From an uncultured Alphaproteobacteria bacterium (GTDB lineage Bacteria > Pseudomonadota > Alphaproteobacteria > HIMB59 > GCA-002718135): a stretch of DNA of 48,857 nt. Where the stretch lies: contig CABYKC010000006.1 in assembly GCA_902519435.1 (NCBI GenBank), positions 1 through 48,857 of the forward strand, in the 5' to 3' direction. Positions within the stretch are counted from its first letter, which is position 1, and each line of letters opens with the position of its first letter. Of this stretch, positions 8,820 through 17,520 are shown piece by piece. The position numbers and the translations under genes were made by a program. The notes under the pieces are model-generated. The model saw nothing but the letters and a program-made list of their open reading frames with translations. It was not told the origin of the DNA and did not search any database.

Positions 8820-9614
8820 ATGAGAAACAACAATATCCCAATACATACTAAAAAAGATTTTGAGGACATGAGGGAGGCTGGTTCTTTAGCTGCTGATGTT
8901 CTAGATTCTTTAAGTGAAAAGATTGTTCCAGGAATAAGTACTCAAGAAATAAATGACATATGTCATAATCAAATTATTCAAAACAAAGCAATACCAGCTC
9001 CTTTAAATTATAAAGGTTTCCCAAAATCAGTTTGTACATCTGTAAATCATGTTGTTTGTCATGGAATTCCTTCTGAAAGAAAAATTCTATCTGATGGTGA
9101 TATAGTAAATGTAGATGTAACAGTTATTCTTAATGGTTGGTATGGTGATAGTTCCAGAATGTTTGTTGCAGGCAAGACAAATAAAAAAAATTATGAATTT
9201 TTAAAAATAACTTATGAATCTTTATTAATTGGTATTAGTGAAGCTAAACCTGGTAAGCATATTGGTGATATTGGAAATAAAATTCAGAAACTTGCTGAAG
9301 GAAAAGGTTATTCTGTAGTAAGAGATTTTTGTGGTCATGGAATTGGAAAAGAATTTCATACTCCGCCTAGTGTTTTACACTTTGGAGAACCAGGTGAGGG
9401 ACCAATGTTAGAACCTGGAATGTTTTTAACAATTGAACCAATGATTAATTTAGGTGGATGGCAAACAAAAATACTAAATGATGGATGGACAGCTGTAACA
9501 AAAGATAAATCTTTATCTGCTCAATTCGAGCATACAATTGGAATAACTGAAGAAGGAAATGAAATATTTACATTATCTAAAAATAATACATCTTTTCCAA
9601 TAAAGGATGTATAA
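8820..9614 (+). CDS. map: Methionine aminopeptidase, type I
   Basis: Removes the initiator methionine from nascent proteins. The 264-aa protein has the pita-bread fold and visible metal ligands: the aspartates in VNVDVTVI and WYGDSSRMF, the histidine in FCGHGIGKEFH, and the glutamates in TIEPMINLG and QFEHTIGI. The N terminus (IHTKKDFEDMREAGSLAADVLD) is normal for type I. It is divergent from the CinA-like gene and 9 bases ahead of purB, probably one transcription unit with purB and perhaps bolA-grx. Confidence 0.96.
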   Translation: MRNNNIPIHTKKDFEDMREAGSLAADVLDSLSEKIVPGISTQEINDICHNQIIQNKAIPAPLNYKGFPKSVCTSVNHVVCHGIPSERKILSDGDIVNVDVTVILNGWYGDSSRMFVAGKTNKKNYEFLKITYESLLIGISEAKPGKHIGDIGNKIQKLAEGKGYSVVRDFCGHGIGKEFHTPPSVLHFGEPGEGPMLEPGMFLTIEPMINLGGWQTKILNDGWTAVTKDKSLSAQFEHTIGITEEGNEIFTLSKNNTSFPIKDV

Positions 9615-9623
9615 GTAGATTAA

Positions 9624-10916
9624 ATGATACCTAGATATAATAGACCTAAAATTGAAAAGATTTGGTCATTAGAAAATAAATTTACAATTTGGACTGAGAT
9701 TGAGTGTTTGATTGCAGAAAAACAAGCAATGCTAGGCGTTATTCCTAAAAAAGCTGCAAAAGAAATAAGAAATAAAGCAAAATTTAATGTTAAAGAAATA
9801 GAAAAAATTGAAAAAGAAACAAAACATGATGTTGTTGCTTATATTAATAATGTAAGCAAATATATTGGTGACTCATCAAAATATTTTCATTTTGGTGTAA
9901 CATCAAGTGATATTATTGATACTTCATTTTCTGTGCAACTAAAGCAAACTTCTGAAATAATAAGAAAAAGCTTAGTAGAATGTATTCAAAGTTTAAAAAT
10001 CAAATCTAAAAAATATAAAGACACATTAATGATTGGAAGGAGTCATGGTATACATGCTGAACCTATTACTTTTGGATTAAAATTATCTTCCTTTTATTTT
10101 GAGTTTAAAAGAAATTTAGAAAGACTTGATCAGGCGATCAACGAAATATCTGTTTGTGCTATTTCTGGACCTGTTGGAACATTTAATTCTATAGACCCAC
10201 GAGTTCAAGATTATGTAGCAAAAAAACTTAAACTAAATTCTGAAGATGTATCAACTCAAGTAATTCCAAGAGATAGGCATGCGTATTTTTTCTCAGTACT
10301 AGGAATTTTAGCATCTTCTATTGAGAGGTTTGCAGTGGAAATTCGAAATTTACAAAAAACAGAGGTATTAGAAGTTGAAGAAAGTTTTTCTTCTAAGCAA
10401 AAGGGTTCTTCTGCTATGCCTCACAAACGTAACCCAGTATTAAGTGAGAACTTAACAGGTATCGCACGTTATATTAGAAGTGGTGTAATACCTTCACTAG
10501 AAAATGTTGTACTTTGGCACGAGAGAGATATTAGTCATTCTAGTGTTGAAAGAATTACGACACCAGATATTACAATTGCAACTGATTTTGCACTGAGTCG
10601 TTTAAATGGCATTATAAAGAATTTAAAAGTCTATCCAAAAAATATGTTAAAAAATTTGAATATGCTTAGAGGTTTACATAGAACTCACAATATTATGTTA
10701 AAACTAATTGAAAAAGGATTGAAAAGACAACAAGCCTACAAAATTGTTCAAGAAAGTGCCATGGAAACATGGAATAATAATAAGAATTTTTCTCAAGTTT
10801 TACAAAAAAATAAAGAATTAAACAAAAAATTAAATTCAAAAGAAATCGAAAAAATCATTAAAGATGATAACGATCTAAAGAAAATAGATTGGATTTTTAA
10901 AAATAAAATTAAATAG
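9624..10916 (+). CDS. purB: Adenylosuccinate lyase
   Basis: Cleaves SAICAR and adenylosuccinate, releasing fumarate, in purine synthesis. The fumarase/aspartase-superfamily signature SSAMPHKRNP lies at residues 262-271. The family motifs HFGVTSSDIIDT (about 89-100) and IGRSHGIHAEPITFG (137-151, with the catalytic histidine region) are intact. The protein is 430 aa, as expected, in the Bacillus/alphaproteobacterial short form. It follows map closely and precedes bolA by 37 bases. Confidence 0.96.
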   Translation: MIPRYNRPKIEKIWSLENKFTIWTEIECLIAEKQAMLGVIPKKAAKEIRNKAKFNVKEIEKIEKETKHDVVAYINNVSKYIGDSSKYFHFGVTSSDIIDTSFSVQLKQTSEIIRKSLVECIQSLKIKSKKYKDTLMIGRSHGIHAEPITFGLKLSSFYFEFKRNLERLDQAINEISVCAISGPVGTFNSIDPRVQDYVAKKLKLNSEDVSTQVIPRDRHAYFFSVLGILASSIERFAVEIRNLQKTEVLEVEESFSSKQKGSSAMPHKRNPVLSENLTGIARYIRSGVIPSLENVVLWHERDISHSSVERITTPDITIATDFALSRLNGIIKNLKVYPKNMLKNLNMLRGLHRTHNIMLKLIEKGLKRQQAYKIVQESAMETWNNNKNFSQVLQKNKELNKKLNSKEIEKIIKDDNDLKKIDWIFKNKIK

Positions 10917-10953
10917 TCTTTATTTTTTTTAATATCTGAACTATTTTATAGGT

Positions 10954-11184
10954 ATGCCAATGACTGTTGAACAAATTGAACAATTTATTAAAGAAGCTAT
11001 ACCAGATGCAACTGTTGAAATTGAAGATCTTAAAGGAGATGGCGATCATTACAGTGCTATAGTGACGTCAAAATCCTTTTCTGGAAAAACAAGAGTAGAA
11101 CAACATAAGATGGTTTATGATGCTTTTAATGGTAAAATGGGTAGTGATTTGCACGCACTTAAGCTAAAAACTGTATCGGAGTAA
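10954..11184 (+). CDS. BolA-family protein
   Basis: A 76-aa BolA-like (IbaG/YrbA type) protein, a partner of CGFS monothiol glutaredoxins in [2Fe-2S] cluster handling. The family pattern is visible in PDATVEIEDLKGDGDHYSAIVTSKSFSGKTRVEQHKMVY: the GDG loop, an H for cluster binding, and the conserved RVxQHxxVY. It lies 2 bases upstream of the CGFS glutaredoxin, the classic pairing, so both probably work together. The start is the ATG at 10954; an alternative ATG lies two codons downstream. Confidence 0.93.
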   Translation: MPMTVEQIEQFIKEAIPDATVEIEDLKGDGDHYSAIVTSKSFSGKTRVEQHKMVYDAFNGKMGSDLHALKLKTVSE

Positions 11185-11186
11185 TA

Positions 11187-11528
11187 ATGAATAATAACGA
11201 CCATGTATCTCAAAATATAGAAAATGAAATTAACTCAAATGATGTAATGCTTTTCATGAAGGGCACCCCTGTATTTCCAATGTGTGGATTTTCTGCAAGA
11301 GTAGTTGAAATATTAAATAAAGTAGGTGTTAAATTTGGAAGTGTGAATGTATTAGAGAGTGACGAAATGAGAGAAGGTATTAAAACATATTCTAATTGGC
11401 CAACCATACCACAACTTTATGTTAAGAAAGAATTTATAGGTGGTTGTGATATCATAACTGAAATGTTTGAAAGTGGTGAATTACTAGAATTATTCAATAC
11501 AAATGGAATAGACGTAAACCCGTCCTAG
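11187..11528 (+). CDS. grxD: Monothiol glutaredoxin (CGFS type)
   Basis: A 113-aa Grx4-like protein that carries or transfers [2Fe-2S] clusters. The active site CGFS is at residues 33-36 (GTPVFPMCGFSARVV). The glutathione-binding segments WPTIPQLYVKKEFIGGCDI and the family start IENEINSNDVMLFMKGTP are intact. It follows bolA by 2 bases and is followed by the RarD-like gene with a 1-base gap. The name grxD is by homology to the E. coli protein. Confidence 0.95.
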   Translation: MNNNDHVSQNIENEINSNDVMLFMKGTPVFPMCGFSARVVEILNKVGVKFGSVNVLESDEMREGIKTYSNWPTIPQLYVKKEFIGGCDIITEMFESGELLELFNTNGIDVNPS

Positions 11529-11529
11529 T

Positions 11530-12429
11530 TTGTTAAATAATAAATTTTCTAAAGGTGTAATATTTTCCTGTATTGCAGCAATTTTTTGGGGGCTTCCACA
11601 ACCCCTTTTTTTTAATGAATTAAATCACGTTGAGACTATTGAAGTTGTAGCTCACAGAGGTTTCTGGTCATTTATTTTTTTATTTTTATTATTAATTTTA
11701 ATTTCAAATATAAATGATTTTATAGAAATATTTAAATTTAAAAAAAAACTTTTTCTTTTAACAATTACAGCTTTTCTTATTGCAGGTAACTGGGCAGGTT
11801 TTATTTATTCTGTAGGACAAGAAAGAGTTCAGGATGCATCAATGGGTTACTTTATTACTCCAATGATCAGTATTATTCTTGGTTATTTTTTTTTAAATGA
11901 GAAAATTACTAAGCCTAAATTTGCATCTGTATGTCTTATGTTATTAGGTATATTATTCTTATTTATTAATTTAAATCAATTTCCATTCCTAATATTTTGG
12001 ATTGGAACCTCATGGGCAATATATGGATTATTAAGAAAACAAGTTAATGTTAATCCTTCAATTGGTTTACTTTATGAGACTTTCATAATATCTTTAATAT
12101 CTATCCCCTACTTAGTTTATTTATTTTGGCAAAATGAAAATAGTATCTTTAGTATTGATTTGAAGACATCATTATTTTTAATTCTAACAGGAGCTGTAAC
12201 AATTTTTCCATTATTATTTTTTAATTTGGGCTTAAAATTTATTCAATTAGGTCTAGCGGGAGTTTTATTTTACTTAGCACCAACATTTCATTTTATAACT
12301 TCAGTATTTATTCTTAATGAAGAAATTTTACAAATTAAGTTAATATCATTTATAATTATTTGGATAGGAATAATAATTTATATTTATGATAGTTATAAAA
12401 AAGAAATTATCTTGAATAATACTCAATAA
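11530..12429 (+). CDS. rarD: RarD/EamA-family inner-membrane transporter
   Basis: A 299-aa polytopic membrane protein with about ten hydrophobic segments and two EamA repeats. The N terminus ([21 protein letters not shown]) and the [13 protein letters not shown] segment are characteristic of RarD. Substrates of RarD are not settled; the family belongs to the drug/metabolite transporter superfamily. Translation apparently begins at TTG 11530, 1 base after the grxD stop, since no ATG precedes the first membrane helix. The 3' end overlaps the convergent rpsD by 23 bases. Confidence 0.85.
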   Translation: MLNNKFSKGVIFSCIAAIFWGLPQPLFFNELNHVETIEVVAHRGFWSFIFLFLLLILISNINDFIEIFKFKKKLFLLTITAFLIAGNWAGFIYSVGQERVQDASMGYFITPMISIILGYFFLNEKITKPKFASVCLMLLGILFLFINLNQFPFLIFWIGTSWAIYGLLRKQVNVNPSIGLLYETFIISLISIPYLVYLFWQNENSIFSIDLKTSLFLILTGAVTIFPLLFFNLGLKFIQLGLAGVLFYLAPTFHFITSVFILNEEILQIKLISFIIIWIGIIIYIYDSYKKEIILNNTQ

Positions 12430-13027
12430 CTAAATTAGGTTCCATAGTTACAGGATAAGGAACATCATGAATTAGAGGCGCTCTTAAAAAACGACCTTTC
12501 AACTCTTTTACATCAACTTCTAAGTATTCTGGAATTTCTCTTTCTTGAGAACTAATTGATTCTACAATTAAGTTAATTTCTTTACTTTTATCTTTTATTG
12601 AGATTTCATCTCCGTCGCTAACACTAAAAGATGGAATGTTCACTCTTTTTCCATTGACCTTTACATGACCATGATTAACTAGCTGTCTTGCAGAAAAAAT
12701 TGTAGGTACAAATTTCATTCTATAAACTGTAGCATCTAATCTTCTTTCTAAAAGTTCAATTAAAATCTGACTTGTATCACCTTTAATATTAGAAGCTTTT
12801 TTGAAAATATTCCTAAATTGTCTTTCAGTTAAATCACCGTAATAAAATTTAAGTTTTTGCTTAGCAAATAACTGATTTCCATAATCTGATAGTTTCTTTC
12901 TTTGTCCTTGAACACCATGCTGACCAGGCTTTGAGTTTCTTCTATTAAAAGGGCTTTTAGGTCTCCCCCATAAGTTAACACCTAACCTTCTATCAATTTT
13001 GTATTTAGCGTTATGTCTTTTTGTCAT
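12407..13027 (-). CDS. rpsD: 30S ribosomal protein S4
   Basis: Primary 16S rRNA-binding protein that nucleates assembly of the small subunit. The 206-aa sequence begins [25 protein letters not shown]. It carries the S4 RNA-binding domain at about residues 95-160 ([15 protein letters not shown] and [17 protein letters not shown]) and ends YYSR. It stands alone rather than in an alpha operon, as is usual in alphaproteobacteria. A plausible promoter with a perfect -35 lies just upstream. The end overlaps rarD. Confidence 0.97.
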   Translation of the reverse strand: MTKRHNAKYKIDRRLGVNLWGRPKSPFNRRNSKPGQHGVQGQRKKLSDYGNQLFAKQKLKFYYGDLTERQFRNIFKKASNIKGDTSQILIELLERRLDATVYRMKFVPTIFSARQLVNHGHVKVNGKRVNIPSFSVSDGDEISIKDKSKEINLIVESISSQEREIPEYLEVDVKELKGRFLRAPLIHDVPYPVTMEPNLVIEYYSR

Positions 13028-13067
13028 TATTATGAGGGGTATATAGTGATTTAAAGTACTATGTCAA
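13028..13067 (-). promoter_or_regulatory. Predicted rpsD promoter
   Basis: On the minus strand, a perfect TTGACA at 13067-13062 is followed after 16 bases by TATATA (13045-13040), a 4/6 match to the -10 box. The ATG is 12 bases further on, so the leader would be only about 5 bases. No Shine-Dalgarno sequence is visible there, which suits a short-leader transcript. Confidence 0.5.
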
Positions 13068-13090
13068 ATTTAATATACTCAATTTTTGGC

Positions 13091-13801
13091 TTATTTATTA
13101 AGTTTTTTAGTAATTCCCCATAATGTCTGCAATTCTTTCTTTGTGAGAGGGATTTTTGTGAAAATACTATAAATATTATTTTTCATACTTTCTTTTTTTT
13201 CACTTGGAGTAAAAAATTTTTTATTTTCAAGTTTCTCAATCACATAATTTAAGAATTTAGATAATTGATATTTACTAATATTATCTTTTTGAATTGAAAT
13301 AGAATTAGTAATTTTTAAATTATTCAATTCAAATAATTTATGACTTAAAACAGTAACTGCATGAGAAAGATTTAATGAATTACTTTTACTACTTGTTTCA
13401 ATAGTAAAAATAATATCAGATAATCTCAAATCCTCATTTGAAAGTCCTGAATTTTCAGGACCAAAAAGTATTGCTGTTTTTTTATTAGCAATAATTTTTC
13501 TTTTAATGAATTTAAAATCGTTAGTAGAATTTTTTTCCAAATATCTTCTTCTATTCGTTGTGGCCACAACATAAGAAAAATTAGAAAGTGCAATTTCTAA
13601 ATCATCATAAACTTTAATATTCTTAATAATTTTCGTTGCTTTTTTTGCTGCATTTATTGATTTATTATTTAACCATTTATCTCTTGGCGAAACAATAATT
13701 AGATCTTTTAAACCAAAGTTGTGCATAACACGAGCAACCATTCCAATGTTTTCAGGAAGTTGGGGTCTAACTAAAATTATGCTTGGATTTTTTGGAGTCA
13801 A
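13091..13801 (-). CDS. TrmJ/LasT-like SPOUT RNA methyltransferase
   Basis: A 236-aa SpoU-family methylase that uses SAM with a trefoil-knot fold. It opens SIILVRPQLPENIGMVARVMHNFGLKDLIIVSPRD, with the N-rich PENIG motif 1. It has AILFGPENSGLSNEDLRLSD (motif 2) and SLNLSHAVTVLSHKL (motif 3). The closest named families are TrmJ (tRNA Cm32/Um32) and LasT; the target is inferred only. The start codon overlaps the cimA stop by 4 bases, so the two are translationally coupled. The C-terminal helical part ends in LTKKELQTLWGITKKL. Confidence 0.87.
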   Translation of the reverse strand: MTPKNPSIILVRPQLPENIGMVARVMHNFGLKDLIIVSPRDKWLNNKSINAAKKATKIIKNIKVYDDLEIALSNFSYVVATTNRRRYLEKNSTNDFKFIKRKIIANKKTAILFGPENSGLSNEDLRLSDIIFTIETSSKSNSLNLSHAVTVLSHKLFELNNLKITNSISIQKDNISKYQLSKFLNYVIEKLENKKFFTPSEKKESMKNNIYSIFTKIPLTKKELQTLWGITKKLNK

Positions 13802-15384
13802 TTTTTATTCTTTAAATCATTTAAGAGCTTAAATGTAATGCTATCAAAAATAGCGCTATAAGATGCATCAATAATATTTGGAGATACGCCAATAGTTGTC
13901 CAATGTGTATTAGTGGAATCAGATGATTCAATTAAAACTCTTGTAATAGCGCCAGTACCTTTTTCTGATGAAAGAATCATAACTTTGTAATCAGTTAACT
14001 TTAAATCTTTAAGATCAGGATAATAATCAATTAGGGCTTTTCTTAATGCACTATCAATAGCATTTACTGGACCATTTCCAGTACCCACTGTCATCATATT
14101 TGAATCTTTAACTTTTAAAAATACCGTAGCCTCTGCTTCAGTAACAATTTCACCTTTAGCATTCCATCTTCTTTCATCTGTGACTCTAAATTTTTCTAAA
14201 TTATAAAAATCCTCAAAATGACCAAGATAACGTCTTACTAATAGTTCAAAACTAGCTAAAGCAGTATCAAATGAATATCCTTCTGATTCTTTTTCCTTGA
14301 TAATCTCTAAGATATTGTTGATTTCATTTTTAGGTAGATCAATATTAATCTTATTTAATTGATTTAATATATTAGATCTTCCTGCCTGATTTGAAATTAC
14401 TACGTTTCTAGAATTACCAACAATTTCTGGTTTAATATGTTCATAAGTTGAAGAATTTTTTTCTATGGCAGATGCATGTAATCCACCTTTATGAGAGAAA
14501 GCATGATCTCCAACATATGGAGCATTTTTTCTTGAAGGCATGTTTAGAATATCGTTTAATGTTCTAGAAATATGAATTAAATTTTTTAACTTATCTTTTG
14601 AAATATTTGTTTTATATTTTGTTTTTAGAACCAAAGATGGAATTAAGGAAATTAAATTAGTATTTCCACATCTTTCTCCTAAACCATTAATTGTTCCCTG
14701 TATCTGTCTTGCTCCAGCATTAATAGCTGCTAATGCATTTGCAACTGCATTGTCAGTATCATTGTGAGCATGTATACCAACATTTTGACCTGGTATAACT
14801 TTTACTACTTCTGAAACAATATTGTAAATTTCATCTGGAAGAGTTCCCCCATTTGTATCACAAAGCACAACCCATCTTGCACCAGCGTCATACGCTGCTT
14901 TAATACAATTCAATGCAAACTCTTTATTTTCTTTAAAGCCATCAAAAAAATGTTCTGCATCAAAAATTGACTCTTTGTTTTTATTTTTTATTGATTGAAT
15001 ACTATCACTGATCATTTTTAAATTTTCATCTTCAGATATTTCTAAAGCGTTTTTTACGTGAAATGATGATGATTTACCTACAATACAAACACAACTTGCG
15101 CTTGAATTAATAAGTGCATTTAATCCTGGATCGTTATCTGCACTTCTACCTGGTCTTCTTGTCATACCAAAGGCAGTCAATTTACTTTTTGAAAATTTTG
15201 TATTTCTAGAAAAAAAATCATTATCGGTAGGATTTGCTCCAGGCCATCCACCTTCAATGTAATCTATTCCTAAATCATCAAGATGTTGGGATATATTCAT
15301 TTTATCACTAACAGAAAAATTAACTCCTGTTGTTTGCTGACCATCTCTAAGTGTGGTATCGAATAAATATACTTTATCTTCCAT
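13798..15384 (-). CDS. cimA: (R)-citramalate synthase
   Basis: Condenses pyruvate and acetyl-CoA to citramalate, the threonine-independent entry to isoleucine. The DRE-TIM metallolyase motif FDTTLRDGQQ is at residues 8-17. The HMGL-like domain continues to about residue 370 (GIHAHNDTDNAVANALAAINAGARQIQGTINGLGERCGN), with YVGDHAFSHKGGLHASA in the linker. The C-terminal LeuA-type regulatory domain follows (about 400-520). The 528-aa length, the N terminus and IEGGWPGANPTD distinguish it from 2-isopropylmalate and homocitrate synthases. It is followed by trmJ with a 4-base overlap; gltX lies upstream on the same strand. Confidence 0.92.
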   Translation of the reverse strand: MEDKVYLFDTTLRDGQQTTGVNFSVSDKMNISQHLDDLGIDYIEGGWPGANPTDNDFFSRNTKFSKSKLTAFGMTRRPGRSADNDPGLNALINSSASCVCIVGKSSSFHVKNALEISEDENLKMISDSIQSIKNKNKESIFDAEHFFDGFKENKEFALNCIKAAYDAGARWVVLCDTNGGTLPDEIYNIVSEVVKVIPGQNVGIHAHNDTDNAVANALAAINAGARQIQGTINGLGERCGNTNLISLIPSLVLKTKYKTNISKDKLKNLIHISRTLNDILNMPSRKNAPYVGDHAFSHKGGLHASAIEKNSSTYEHIKPEIVGNSRNVVISNQAGRSNILNQLNKINIDLPKNEINNILEIIKEKESEGYSFDTALASFELLVRRYLGHFEDFYNLEKFRVTDERRWNAKGEIVTEAEATVFLKVKDSNMMTVGTGNGPVNAIDSALRKALIDYYPDLKDLKLTDYKVMILSSEKGTGAITRVLIESSDSTNTHWTTIGVSPNIIDASYSAIFDSITFKLLNDLKNKN

Positions 15385-15422
15385 AATTACTAGATCGCTA
15401 ATAGAGTATAAATTAAAATTTA

Positions 15423-16757
15423 CTAGATTTTTCCAAGTTTTTGCAAGATTTCGTCTCTATCAAATAATGGTAGTAGATATTTTAATTCGGGTCCATGAGA
15501 TTTTCCTGTCAAAATTAACCTCAAAGGCATAAATAAATCTTTTCCTTTAAGCCCAGTTTTTTTGTTAATTTTTGATGTCCAATGATCCCATGTTGTTTCA
15601 TCAAAAGGACCCTCGGGTAATTCATCAACTGCCGTATTAATAAAACTATCATCAATATTTAAATCTTTAGCATTATTTATTTTTGTAATTACTTCTTCCC
15701 ATTCTTTAGCTTGATTAACAAATGAAATATTATTTTTAATAAAACGCCAAAAACTCTCTTTTTGAAAATTAGATTTTATGTTTTTTAACTTATGACTAAT
15801 CTCATTATAACTAAATAATTTAATAGTATTTTCATTAAGATTTCTTAAGGATTCAATTGAAAATTTAGCAGAAGATCTAGATAAGTTTTGAATATCAAAT
15901 TTTTTTACTATTTCATTTAAATCTTTGATTGGATCAATATTACTGCTCGAACCAATAAAAAGAAAATAATTAAGTAAAGATATATTTTCGTATCCTTCGT
16001 CTCTAAAATTTTCAATTGAAAGACTGCCAAGTCTTTTGCTAAAACCCTTACCAGTTTCATCGACTAAGAATGGATGATGAGCAAATGATGGAATAGAAGA
16101 TTCAAGAGCATTAAAAATTTGAATATGATAAGCAGTATTAGCAATGTGATCTTCCCCTCTAATAATATGCGTAATTTTTTCTTCAATATCATCAATGACT
16201 GAAGGTAAATGGTATAACAATGTTCCATCAGCTCTAATTAAAACAGGATCATTCAAATTTTTTGCATCAAATGAAACATCTCCTTTAATGATATCTTTCC
16301 AACCAATATTTTCATGATCTAATTTGAATCTCCAATGGGTTTGGATTCCAGATTCTATTTTTTTTTCTACTTCTTCATCACTTAGATTTAATGATGATCT
16401 ATCATAAATAGGTGGTTTCCCAGATGATAACAAAGATTTTTTCTTTAAAGCTAATTCCTCTTCTGTTTCAAAACATGGATAAAGTCTTTTCTTTTGTTTT
16501 AGAATTTGGATTTTCTCATTGTAAATATGCTGTCTAGAGGACTGATTAAAAGTGTAACTCCAATTTAATCCAAGCCATTTAAGATCATCTTTGATACTTT
16601 TCTCAAATTCTTTAGAACTCCTATTGGTATCAGTATCATCAATTCTTAATACAAACTCACCTTGATTTTTTTGACAAAAAATCCAGTTCAAAATTGCTGA
16701 TCTAGCATTACCGATATGTATTTTTCCTGTAGGGCTAGGAGCGAACCTACACTTCAT
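15423..16757 (-). CDS. gltX: Glutamyl-tRNA synthetase (or GluQ-type paralogue)
   Basis: Class I aminoacyl-tRNA synthetase charging tRNA-Glu, and in many alphaproteobacteria also tRNA-Gln for later amidation. The HIGH-type motif is HIGN at residues 14-17 after RFAPSPTGK; DDTDTNRS follows at 40-47. The KMSKS-type motif is FSKRLGS at 239-245, a form seen in several alphaproteobacterial copies. Length is 444 aa. Many relatives carry two gltX genes with different tRNA specificity, and one copy alone cannot be assigned. It lies 1 base downstream of nadE on the same strand. Confidence 0.93.
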   Translation of the reverse strand: MKCRFAPSPTGKIHIGNARSAILNWIFCQKNQGEFVLRIDDTDTNRSSKEFEKSIKDDLKWLGLNWSYTFNQSSRQHIYNEKIQILKQKKRLYPCFETEEELALKKKSLLSSGKPPIYDRSSLNLSDEEVEKKIESGIQTHWRFKLDHENIGWKDIIKGDVSFDAKNLNDPVLIRADGTLLYHLPSVIDDIEEKITHIIRGEDHIANTAYHIQIFNALESSIPSFAHHPFLVDETGKGFSKRLGSLSIENFRDEGYENISLLNYFLFIGSSSNIDPIKDLNEIVKKFDIQNLSRSSAKFSIESLRNLNENTIKLFSYNEISHKLKNIKSNFQKESFWRFIKNNISFVNQAKEWEEVITKINNAKDLNIDDSFINTAVDELPEGPFDETTWDHWTSKINKKTGLKGKDLFMPLRLILTGKSHGPELKYLLPLFDRDEILQKLGKI

Positions 16758-16758
16758 A

Positions 16759-17499
16759 TTATTCTTTAGGAATTTCGCAAACAGGAATAGGCTTCATCTT
16801 ATGAAGATTTGGCTTTCTAATTTCTTCGTATCTACTGTAGTATTCACTAGACTTATTTTCCATTGCTTCTTCTAATTGCTTATATGAAAGACCAAGCTGG
16901 CTTTCATCATTTCTACTATCATCCCATAAACCATCTGTCGGTGCTGCGCTAATAATATCTTTTATAACCCCAATTTCTTCAGCTAATTCCCACACCTCAG
17001 TTTTAGTACAATCTGCTATTGGCGATATATCTACACCTCCATCACCATATTTTGTATAAAATCCAACACCAAAATCTTCAACTTTATTTCCAGTACCAAC
17101 AACTATACCATTATTACTTTGAGCTATTTGGTATAGAGTTACCATTCTTAGTCTAGATCTTGAATTTGCAAAAGCTAACTCACTATCAAAATTTTGCATC
17201 GTATTTTGAAATGTTTTAAAAACATTATCTAGCTCGATTATTTTTGTTTCTACATTTGGGTAATTTTGCTCTAAAAATTCTAAATGTCTTAAACTTAAAT
17301 CATGTTGTGATGAATTTTGCTTAATAGGCATTGAAACAGCTATAGTTTTTAAACCAGTTTGAGCACATAAGGCGCTAGTAAGAGCTGAGTCCACTCCTCC
17401 TGACACTCCTATTACTAGGGTAGTTGGATGATTATTTATAGATTTAGCGTAATCTTTAATCCAATTAGAAATGTATACGATCTTATCTTTTGAATTCAT
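16759..17499 (-). CDS. nadE: NH3-dependent NAD+ synthetase
   Basis: Amidates deamido-NAD to NAD using ATP and ammonia. The ATP-pyrophosphatase P-loop SGGVDS is at residues 33-38. The central VGTGNKVEDFGVGFYTKYGDGGVDISPIADCTKTEVWEL block is diagnostic. At 246 aa there is no glutaminase (nitrilase) domain, so it must use free ammonia. It sits between the DAHP synthase (21 bases upstream) and gltX (1 base downstream), probably in one transcription unit. Confidence 0.95.
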   Translation of the reverse strand: MNSKDKIVYISNWIKDYAKSINNHPTTLVIGVSGGVDSALTSALCAQTGLKTIAVSMPIKQNSSQHDLSLRHLEFLEQNYPNVETKIIELDNVFKTFQNTMQNFDSELAFANSRSRLRMVTLYQIAQSNNGIVVGTGNKVEDFGVGFYTKYGDGGVDISPIADCTKTEVWELAEEIGVIKDIISAAPTDGLWDDSRNDESQLGLSYKQLEEAMENKSSEYYSRYEEIRKPNLHKMKPIPVCEIPKE

Positions 17500-17520
17500 A
17501 AGTAATATATAAATATAAAT

